DNA of 24,194 nucleotides from a virus, in IMG/VR virus record IMGVR_UViG_3300020174_000077, positions 1-24,194 of that record. One strand, 5' to 3'. Under the pieces are notes generated by a model. That model ran no database searches. It saw only the letters and a program-made list of their open reading frames with translations, and had not been told where the DNA came from. Below are positions 1 to 5,601 of this stretch, in pieces. The stretch's first letter is position 1. Every line of letters starts with the position of its first letter. A program made the position numbers and the translations under genes.

Positions 1-590
1 ATGGAATGGCTCGCTGCTGGGATCGTCCTAAAACTTTTGTTTTTAATACTCATAACTTCGCTGACGATAAGCCTACGGGGCGTTTCGTTTTCTTAGACTT
101 AGATGTTATAATACAAAATGATATGGGCCCTATCATTACACACGACTTAGATAGGCCAACAAAACTCAGAAGTTGGTGGCAAGATCCTCGTCCAATGAAA
201 AGTAGAAACTTTAAACTTGCTCACGGTGCATACACAAATGGATCTTGTCAAGTGTGGTCGGATGACCAATGTGAATGTATATGGGAAGATGTATTAAAAC
301 ATCAAGAACAGATATGGTTCACATTTACTGACGGTACTGATAATTATCACAGCTGGCGGTGGGGAGATTTTAGCAAAGAAAAACTATGGGGACATTTTCC
401 AAGTTGGATGGCATACTCATATAACAGAGGCCGTTCGTGGGATGAGGATGACCTGAGAGTAGACACTTATCGTCCGGGTGCTATACTCTGTGTATTCAAC
501 ATTGACTTGTTACCATTTAAAGATAAGAGTAGAGGGCATACAAAACAAGATGATTTAGCAGACCCTAACTTATTGGCGCATTGGAAATGA
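1..590 (+). CDS. glycosyltransferase-like protein, 5' end outside window
   Basis: The frame is open from the left edge (first full codon at base 3) to a TGA at 588-590. Comparison with the next gene shows this protein lacks the first 60 or so residues of the family, so the first in-frame ATG at base 6 is probably internal and the gene starts upstream of the window. A DxD-type motif (FLDLDVIIQ; the two Asp codons lie at 96-98 and 102-104) is the usual nucleotide-sugar/metal site of GT-A fold glycosyltransferases. A second conserved block, HFPSWMAYSYNRGR, is shared with the downstream neighbour. It probably transfers a sugar from an activated donor; donor and acceptor are unknown. GC content by hand count is about 43%, far above the neighbouring homologue. 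Its stop codon overlaps the ATG of the next gene (ATGA), indicating translational coupling. Confidence 0.72.
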   Translation, partial: GMARCWDRPKTFVFNTHNFADDKPTGRFVFLDLDVIIQNDMGPIITHDLDRPTKLRSWWQDPRPMKSRNFKLAHGAYTNGSCQVWSDDQCECIWEDVLKHQEQIWFTFTDGTDNYHSWRWGDFSKEKLWGHFPSWMAYSYNRGRSWDEDDLRVDTYRPGAILCVFNIDLLPFKDKSRGHTKQDDLADPNLLAHWK

Positions 591-1291
591 TACACATCTA
601 TACAGTTAAATGGGGCAATAAGTATTCTAGCTCTCATGTTAATGCTGTTTACTTAGATTGTTTATCTAAGCTGACAATTGATTTTCAATTTCATTGCATA
701 ACAGAAAATTCTTTTGGTATATCTTCTGATATTAATATTATTGATATTCCTCTATCTAACTATTATCAAAAATGGTGGAATAAACTATATCTGTTTCGTA
801 CTGATGTAGTCACACAGAAAGGAGAAAAACTTTTTCTTGATTTAGATATTAAGATACAAAGAAATCTAGATAGATTTATTGATTATCCATGTGATAATAA
901 ATTATTATTTGTTAAGACTGAATGGCATAATCTTGAAAAAATGAAAAAAGATACTGAGCATATACCACACAAATATACTAATCTAAATTCTAGTATATTA
1001 AGATGGAACGATGGGCTAACTGAATCAGAAGAAATGAAAAGATTCAATAAGATGACTGAAGATTACCCTAGTCAAATGTTTTTCTATTTTAGAGGGCTAG
1101 ACAATTTATTTTACAACAAGTTTAGTCACGATCATATAGGACACTTTCCTAGTGGTTGGGTGTACAGTTATAACTACGGGTATCAATATCCAAATGATAT
1201 AGAACAATTTAAATACAGAGAAACACCATTCATATGTTTATACGATTCAATGGGGAGACCAGAAGATGTTAAGATTAAACTTCCTGACTAG
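587..1291 (+). CDS. glycosyltransferase-like protein (GT-A, DxD motif)
   Basis: A 234-residue protein homologous to the preceding gene. The N-terminus (MIHIYTVKWGNKYSSSHVNA) looks like the first beta strand and helix of a GT-A nucleotide-sugar fold. FLDLDIKIQ carries the DxD motif at residues 85-87, and HFPSGWVYSYNYGY lies near residue 187. The start is placed at ATG 587 because it forms an ATGA overlap with the upstream stop; a TTG two codons earlier at 581 is possible but less likely. GC content is only about 26% by hand count, much lower than its homologue and the baseplate genes, with strong A/T preference at third positions. This suggests a different recent origin. The acceptor could be a virion glycan, host surface polysaccharide or modified base; nothing in the sequence decides. 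The 3' end overlaps the next gene by 26 bases. Confidence 0.8.
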   Translation: MIHIYTVKWGNKYSSSHVNAVYLDCLSKLTIDFQFHCITENSFGISSDINIIDIPLSNYYQKWWNKLYLFRTDVVTQKGEKLFLDLDIKIQRNLDRFIDYPCDNKLLFVKTEWHNLEKMKKDTEHIPHKYTNLNSSILRWNDGLTESEEMKRFNKMTEDYPSQMFFYFRGLDNLFYNKFSHDHIGHFPSGWVYSYNYGYQYPNDIEQFKYRETPFICLYDSMGRPEDVKIKLPD

Positions 1292-1922
1292 TTTCAGGTA
1301 TTGGGGTATGGCGCTTGATAAGATTGAGCATGAAATGCCTCACAAACATGATGACTTTAGAAAGTCCATGAACCCAAACACAATGGATGCTGCTGTTTGG
1401 TTGATGGAAGAACTTGTAAAACAGTTAGACCCAGACAAAGAATACAATATTATTGTATTAAATTCTTGGTTGGGGTTTCCTCTTGTGCCTCTCATCTGTG
1501 AGAATATCAAAGTAAAGCATATGGATTTGATTGATATTGATAACGAAGCACTAGAATTATCTAAGGTTTTTAATAAGTATTATACTGACAACGGTATTGA
1601 CATAAATCATCTTCAGTTAGATGTTCCATTTGCATTCCACGACATTAATGCACTAGACACTGACATTGTTATTTCTTTGGGATGTGAACAAATGTATCCT
1701 CTCAGAGAACTAAAAACAAAAAATCCTGATTGTATGTTTGCCTTACAAACTAGTAATGTAATTCAGGAAATGTATGGTATTAATTGTGTTGATAGTATTG
1801 AAGGTCATTTAGAAAACACAGGCATAAAAAAACCACTCTACACAGGACAAATAGAGCAGTTTTATTATAACTGGGAAGGTAAAGTTTTCTTTGATAGATT
1901 TATGGCTATTGGAAAGAAGTAG
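1266..1922 (+). CDS. putative class I SAM-dependent methyltransferase-like protein
   Basis: A 218-residue protein with a weak Rossmann methyltransferase pattern. A hydrophobic strand and turn at residues 61-78 (NIIVLNSWLGFPLVPLIC) sits where motif I would be. It is followed by a strand ending in acidic residues (MDLIDIDNEALELSK, residues 86-100), typical of the ribose-binding acidic residue. DTDIVISLGCEQMYPL (121-136) could be the motif IV region. The classic GxGxG is missing, so catalytic activity is uncertain. ATG 1266 is preceded by GGAG at 1254-1257 with an 8-base spacer and overlaps the upstream gene by 26 bases; ATG 1308 in the same frame is an alternative. It is the last gene of the plus-strand trio and its end overlaps the convergent oxygenase gene by 17 bases. 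A non-catalytic SAM-fold protein is also possible. Confidence 0.55.
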   Translation: MLRLNFLTSFRYWGMALDKIEHEMPHKHDDFRKSMNPNTMDAAVWLMEELVKQLDPDKEYNIIVLNSWLGFPLVPLICENIKVKHMDLIDIDNEALELSKVFNKYYTDNGIDINHLQLDVPFAFHDINALDTDIVISLGCEQMYPLRELKTKNPDCMFALQTSNVIQEMYGINCVDSIEGHLENTGIKKPLYTGQIEQFYYNWEGKVFFDRFMAIGKK

Positions 1923-2562
1923 CGTCTTCTTCTGATATATCCTCAATCATACTACGCCATATTTCTAAGTGAGGGACAACAAACCCTAAAGTGATACGAG
2001 GCTCATAGGACCCGGCACAGTGATAATAAACTTTGTCGGGTTCTCTGCCTCTGCCATAGTATCCTACTTTACAAGTCCAACCTGGCTTGTCTTCCATAGT
2101 TACTATTTCTTTGGTGAGAGGATCCATGTATCTAAAGAAACCATTGCCTGTAGGTGAATACGACAATAGTATATTATAACCAGAAGCATTCCAATTATTG
2201 TGCCAACCCATATAACCGCCTTCGGGGTAAAATACATTGACTGCTTGATTGCGAGCACCTAGATAAGAGCATAATTTTTTTGACAATTTTAATCTTTTTT
2301 CTTTGTGTTCAGAAGGCACATTGTCACAAGAAGCTATGTCTACAGAGAGTGTTCTTTCAGGATACCCTATATGCTGGCCGTCTTTCTCTACAATTTCTTT
2401 TAGATAATCTTCACCACAGGCTTCTTCTAACTTCATACCCTTGTGGCGTTCTCTGTTGTGTGAAATATCTGTGAGTAATTTCATGTCCGTATCAAAAAAC
2501 CAAGCACTATACTCATTTAACATTTCTAGGACTTCTTCATTGTTTATATCAATCCACTTCAT
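1906..2562 (-). CDS. 2OG-Fe(II) oxygenase-like protein
   Basis: A 218-residue protein whose C-terminal half looks like a 2-oxoglutarate/Fe(II) oxygenase double-stranded beta helix. Features in order: YMGWHNNWNASGYNILLSYS (residues 117-136) with candidate iron ligand His121; KVGYYG near 165-170; YYHCAGSYEPRITLGFVV (179-196) with candidate distal His181 and Arg189, spaced eight residues apart as expected for the 2OG carboxylate contact. The usual HxD is HNN here, so the acidic ligand is Asn123 or the enzyme uses another arrangement. The substrate is unknown; related families hydroxylate proteins, sugars or nucleobases. ATG 2562 has AAGGA with an 8-base spacer and overlaps the preceding glycosyltransferase gene by 14 bases, so it is the last gene of a short operon. 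Its end runs into the convergent methyltransferase-like gene. Confidence 0.7.
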   Translation of the reverse strand: MKWIDINNEEVLEMLNEYSAWFFDTDMKLLTDISHNRERHKGMKLEEACGEDYLKEIVEKDGQHIGYPERTLSVDIASCDNVPSEHKEKRLKLSKKLCSYLGARNQAVNVFYPEGGYMGWHNNWNASGYNILLSYSPTGNGFFRYMDPLTKEIVTMEDKPGWTCKVGYYGRGREPDKVYYHCAGSYEPRITLGFVVPHLEIWRSMIEDISEEDATSFQ

Positions 2563-3262
2563 TCAATTGATCCTTGGGTATCGTATGATGATATAAAACT
2601 ATTTCAGTGCCTTGCAATTCTTCATAGTGATAGCCGTTAACAAAATTCCAACGCGCATCAGGCTCTTCTACGTATCCCCATTTAATATCAAATTCTCCGT
2701 ACGTTAATAATTTCCACATAGTAAATGTGTCCCACTGTACAGCAGTTGGAGGATAATGAGCAATATCATAATCAGGTTCACGTTGTTTCAAATACTCAGT
2801 CCACCATGCACCCATTAGATCCATGATAGCAGGTGTTTTACGATAAACAAAAAACCCACAGTGACAGGTCATTTCTTCAGTATCAGAAAGTTTTGTTAGC
2901 CTAGCATTATATGGTCTGTTTTTAGTAAATACAATATCTTTGTCTTCTGGTAAAATATCAAAAATATTTTTAATATCTTCATGCTCACACATCATGTCTG
3001 CATCAAGATATGCTGTAATATCATAGGGAGTTTTGTTTAGAGCCCAGAGTTTTGCTCTGATATGATTTGGTATTCCTTCAGTTATCACAGTGTCGAACAG
3101 TTTGTAATCCTCAGGGGTTACCCAATGTTCATGTGTAAAAAATGTAATGTTAGCTTCTGGCCAAAAGTCTCGTATTGATTCTGCTAATAGTTTAGCATAA
3201 AGATAAAATGCTTTTTTGTTAGAAGCAACAATAACAAATCCTTTATTGTTCTTCTTCGGCAC
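2549..3262 (-). CDS. glycosyltransferase-like protein (GT-A, DxD motif)
   Basis: About 237 residues. The N-terminus (GFVIVASNKKAFYLYAKLLA) reads as a first strand and helix of a GT-A fold, followed by KLWALNKTPYDITAYLDADM, in which DAD is the DxD donor/metal-binding motif (about residues 87-89). Downstream are CHCGFFVYR and a C-terminal YHHTIP that may add a metal-binding His. The layout resembles GT8-like or general nucleotide-diphospho-sugar transferases. The start is taken as GTG 3262, because AAGGA lies 8 bases upstream of it; a TTG at 3268 is possible but sits only two bases from that ribosome site. It overlaps the preceding coiled-coil gene and is followed by the oxygenase with a 14-base overlap. 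It is not closely similar to the two plus-strand glycosyltransferases. Acceptor unknown. Confidence 0.75.
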   Translation of the reverse strand: MPKKNNKGFVIVASNKKAFYLYAKLLAESIRDFWPEANITFFTHEHWVTPEDYKLFDTVITEGIPNHIRAKLWALNKTPYDITAYLDADMMCEHEDIKNIFDILPEDKDIVFTKNRPYNARLTKLSDTEEMTCHCGFFVYRKTPAIMDLMGAWWTEYLKQREPDYDIAHYPPTAVQWDTFTMWKLLTYGEFDIKWGYVEEPDARWNFVNGYHYEELQGTEIVLYHHTIPKDQLNEVD

Positions 3263-3734
3263 TTTCAAGTTCCTTCATCAACAAAATAGTAGTGTATGCT
3301 TGCACTTCTACAACACTTTTAGCTTTTCTTATTAATTTTTTAAGTTCAGTATTTTTTGAATTTTTGACTTTATCAATTTCAAAAGATTCTAGTTTAACAG
3401 CAAATAGTGCCTCTTGTTGAGCCCTAGCTTTTTGTGATTCTCGTCTTTCTGCCGTCTTTTTAATGTTGGCATTTCTTTTTTCTAAATTCAGTCTAGTGTT
3501 TTCGTCTATCTGTTCTTCGGTATACACCTTTAGTATTTCTTTCATATCAGGATTTGTTCCATCTGTATCCTGAATAGATGCCATTCTTTCTATACCATTA
3601 GAAAGTTTGACGGTTACTATGAGATGTCTATTACCCCTATTAGACCAATAGGGGTTTATGTATTCTTTGGTAGGCTTAGATTCTTCGACTATTTCTGTTA
3701 CCGACGAATCTAAAGGTACGGATAATTCCGACAT
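3243..3734 (-). CDS. conserved phage-type coiled-coil protein, function unknown
   Basis: A 163-residue protein I cannot assign. Residues 1-70 form a small domain with a recognisable block NPYWSNRGNRHLIVTVKLSN and then TDGTNPDMKEIL. Residues 75-163 are highly charged and predicted helical (LEKRNANIKKTAERRESQKA, then ESFEIDKVKNSKNTELKKLI), consistent with a coiled coil. No catalytic motif, signal peptide or membrane segment is seen. It is the first gene after a perfect sigma70-type promoter, with a GGAG ribosome site (3742-3745 on the plus strand) 7 bases before ATG 3734. Its place directly after the fibre genes would fit a fibre-assembly helper, but its co-transcription with enzymes argues equally for a partner of the glycosyltransferase. 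Both ideas are inference. Confidence 0.75.
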   Translation of the reverse strand: MSELSVPLDSSVTEIVEESKPTKEYINPYWSNRGNRHLIVTVKLSNGIERMASIQDTDGTNPDMKEILKVYTEEQIDENTRLNLEKRNANIKKTAERRESQKARAQQEALFAVKLESFEIDKVKNSKNTELKKLIRKAKSVVEVQAYTTILLMKELESAEEEQ

Positions 3735-3760
3735 AATAAAACTCCATGATTAAAAACTAT

Positions 3761-3789
3761 ATTATATTACTATATAGTCAAGATGTCAA
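3761..3789 (-). promoter_or_regulatory. consensus sigma70-type promoter
   Basis: On the minus strand the sequence reads TTGACA (plus-strand 3784-3789), exactly 17 bases, then TATAAT (3761-3766): a perfect match to the bacterial housekeeping consensus at both boxes and at the optimal spacing. Transcription would start near 3754, giving a leader of roughly 20 bases that holds GGAG before ATG 3734. The -35 box overlaps the TGA stop of the upstream fibre-like gene (3786-3788). It would drive the coiled-coil, glycosyltransferase and oxygenase genes using host RNA polymerase. Confidence 0.85.
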
Positions 3790-4874
3790 GCAGTTCTTAA
3801 CCACAGTTTAATTGTAGAAACTGTTTCTGTAGCTGCTTTAATTGTGTCACTTGAATAATTGCCGGCAAAGTCTTGAGAATAAAATCCGGTATAAGTACCA
3901 GAATAATCAGTAACACCTGTATAAAATCCGGTGTAATCTCCTGAGAAAGTTCCACCAACATAACCAGAGTAATATAATACATAATCTCCGGTGTATGTTC
4001 CGCTATAGTCAGCTGGTCCTTCATATGCTCCGGTGTAATCACCTGAGAATGTCCCAGTATAGCTTCCTGAATAAGTAGAAGAAGCTACTTGATGTCTAGT
4101 ATCAGAGAAGCCTGCTGCGTCACCCATTTGTGTCCAAGTACCTGTTTCAGAAGGTGAAGATGCTTGTACTAAGTAACATCCAACACCAGGAGTTGATCCA
4201 TATCCTTCAACAATTCTATTCCTAAAGTTAGGAACTATCTGCTCAATTTCAGCAGCTGTCTGCATTTTTAAACCACTGTCATATTTCAGAGAAGTTAAAT
4301 CGCTGTTTGCTGATGAGGTCGGCGCTGTTTTTTGCCAAAGATATATAGTGTTAGAACCATCTAAATGTGTATCGGTAATTGTATATCGAGAAGTCCAGGT
4401 ACCGCCAGAAGGAGCAGATGCTGCAAGTTTAAACTGACCAACGGTGTAATCGCTTTCGCTTACCATATCTTCTATAACTTTGTCTAATATGTCAGTGTCT
4501 AGTTGAGAATCCGTAAACTCTTTTATTCCACTATCATAACCCACAGGACGATTTGTAATACTTTCTGTAGCAGCTGAAGTTACTTGTTTAAAATAATAGG
4601 TATTAACTGTAGATGTAGCGCCTGTTGCTGGGTGAGTACCAACAGATTCAGTTCTTTGAGTGTCAGCAAAAGTGCCTATAGAAGAACCACTAAGAGCATT
4701 TGCAGTATCCATATTGAGATCACCGGTAAGGGTGCCGTCCCAATCTGTTGCATATTTGTTAGTAATTACATATGATAGATACTGTTCAATATCAGTATCA
4801 GACATCTCTTGCAAACCTTGATAGTTTGCAGAAGTTATTGGAGAACCTGAGGCCTTTACTCTTATTGGTCGCAT
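3786..4874 (-). CDS. tail fibre/appendage-like virion protein with Tyr-Gly repeats
   Basis: A 362-residue protein of modular, repetitive build. The first 270 residues hold three degenerate copies of an 80-90-residue unit that begins with a pattern like YDSGIKEFTDSQLDTDIL and ends in a beta-rich stretch such as NTIYLWQKTAP. Residues 266-341 are a Tyr/Gly/Ser/Thr-rich run of YSGTYTG and GTFSGDYTG units, a low-complexity beta-type tract seen in phage fibres and adhesins. The protein ends in a short segment with IKLWLRTA. The N-terminal VKASGSPITSANYQGLQEMS resembles starts of other marine phage fibre-like proteins. AGGA lies upstream of ATG 4874, and the gap to the previous gene is 10 bases. It is the last structural gene of the minus-strand series; its stop codon lies inside the -35 box of the next promoter. 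Receptor binding or decoration of the baseplate rim is an inference. Confidence 0.65.
   Translation of the reverse strand: MRPIRVKASGSPITSANYQGLQEMSDTDIEQYLSYVITNKYATDWDGTLTGDLNMDTANALSGSSIGTFADTQRTESVGTHPATGATSTVNTYYFKQVTSAATESITNRPVGYDSGIKEFTDSQLDTDILDKVIEDMVSESDYTVGQFKLAASAPSGGTWTSRYTITDTHLDGSNTIYLWQKTAPTSSANSDLTSLKYDSGLKMQTAAEIEQIVPNFRNRIVEGYGSTPGVGCYLVQASSPSETGTWTQMGDAAGFSDTRHQVASSTYSGSYTGTFSGDYTGAYEGPADYSGTYTGDYVLYYSGYVGGTFSGDYTGFYTGVTDYSGTYTGFYSQDFAGNYSSDTIKAATETVSTIKLWLRTA
3852..4079 (-). repeat. Tyr-Gly-rich repeat tract in fibre-like protein
   Basis: Encodes residues 266-341, built of short units YSGxYTG and GTFSGDYTGxYxG; YSGTYTG occurs twice exactly and GTFSGDYTG twice exactly. 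Confidence 0.85.
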
Positions 4875-4884
4875 TTATATATTC

Positions 4885-5367
4885 CTAGTTAAGTCTTGTA
4901 CCTGTTGAGTCATAAATTGGCAACTCTACAAGAGTATCCCAATTACTAACACTTGTTCCTATTAAATCTTTTGTAGCCCCTGTAGGAACTGTGATAGGAT
5001 CATTTGCTGTTCCACTATTTATAGAATCGCCCACTGCTGGGTAAATTTTTATATTATTACCAGAAGCGTTCGCAATTGTATATTTCAAACCCCCTGTAGG
5101 ATCAGGAAGAATAACCCCCTGATTTGTTGTGGCAGTGGTAACTATATTGTATGTTTTGGTAAGAAGTGTGGCATCACCCTGAACCGTTCCGGCTGCTGAA
5201 ACTGAGGTGTCAGCCGAGGCCTGAAAATCCCCAGAAGAAGTAATACTTCCAAAGTCTACATCATCACCGGACTCGTATTTGTCTGTATTAAGATTACTAA
5301 AGTTATCATCCATCTCAGTGTTAGTGAGAGGAGATCCTTTACCTGTTCTAGTTATAATTGTAGCCAC
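4885..5367 (-). CDS. tail fibre-like virion protein
   Basis: A 160-residue protein starting at GTG 5367 (GGGA with an 8-base spacer). The N-terminal block TRTGKGSPLTNTEMDDNFSN is a motif I recognise from many phage tail-fibre and appendage proteins, where it occurs at or near the N-terminus. The rest is beta-rich and low in charge: a GDATLLTKTYNIVTT segment, a GVILPDPTGGLKYTIANASG strand pair and a C-terminal VELPIYDSTGTRLN. In related phages this kind of C-terminal domain (polymer phase, then a small beta sandwich) is found in short appendages. The gene is separated by 3 bases from the upstream coiled-coil gene and by 10 from the downstream fibre-like gene, so they probably form one translation unit. 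Exact role unknown. Confidence 0.7.
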   Translation of the reverse strand: MATIITRTGKGSPLTNTEMDDNFSNLNTDKYESGDDVDFGSITSSGDFQASADTSVSAAGTVQGDATLLTKTYNIVTTATTNQGVILPDPTGGLKYTIANASGNNIKIYPAVGDSINSGTANDPITVPTGATKDLIGTSVSNWDTLVELPIYDSTGTRLN

Positions 5368-5370
5368 TTA

Positions 5371-5601
5371 TTATTTCCCGGATATTTTTTCTAAAATTAA
5401 TTTCATACAGTCTTTCAGTTCTTTTACTTCAGAATTTAATATATTTATGTCTAACTGCTGCTGCTCAATTTTTTTCTGATTTGCTAGCCTTTCTGCTCTT
5501 CTTTTTTTATATTCTATTGCACCTTTTGTATCGGTGCTTAAAATAGCTTTGCTATAGCCATCCTTAATTAAGTTATTTTCACCTTTTACTTTTTTTAACA
5601 T
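5371..5601 (-). CDS. small coiled-coil protein, function unknown
   Basis: A 76-residue, lysine-rich protein. Residues 1-30 contain a short DGYSKAILSTDTKGAIEYKK motif, and residues 30-73 form a strong amphipathic helix (RAERLANQKKIEQQQLDINI, then LNSEVKELKDCMKLILEKIS) with heptad-like hydrophobic spacing, hence a probable coiled coil. Its ATG is fused to the stop codon of the giant upstream gene (TAATG), without a clear separate ribosome site, so translation is probably coupled to that gene. Placement between the giant appendage protein and a fibre-like protein suggests a connector or chaperone; this is inference. Confidence 0.7.
   Translation of the reverse strand: MLKKVKGENNLIKDGYSKAILSTDTKGAIEYKKRRAERLANQKKIEQQQLDINILNSEVKELKDCMKLILEKISGK

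Noticed and set aside
581-586. TTG start two codons upstream of the second glycosyltransferase
   Set aside because: ATG 587 fits the ATGA overlap and keeps the family N-terminus; TTG adds only Met-Glu.
1914-1931. AAGAAG/CTTCTT hairpin at the meeting point of the two convergent operons, a possible bidirectional terminator
   Set aside because: Only 6 A/G-rich base pairs, no clear T run, and it lies within the coding overlap; too weak to call.
4871-4880. TATAAATG just at the start of the last fibre-like gene, resembling a late promoter
   Set aside because: It overlaps the start codon itself, so a transcript would begin inside the gene.
5442-5449. CATAAATA inside the 76-residue gene as a late promoter for the fibre genes
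   Set aside because: One base off the box, within coding sequence, and expected by chance in AT-rich DNA.
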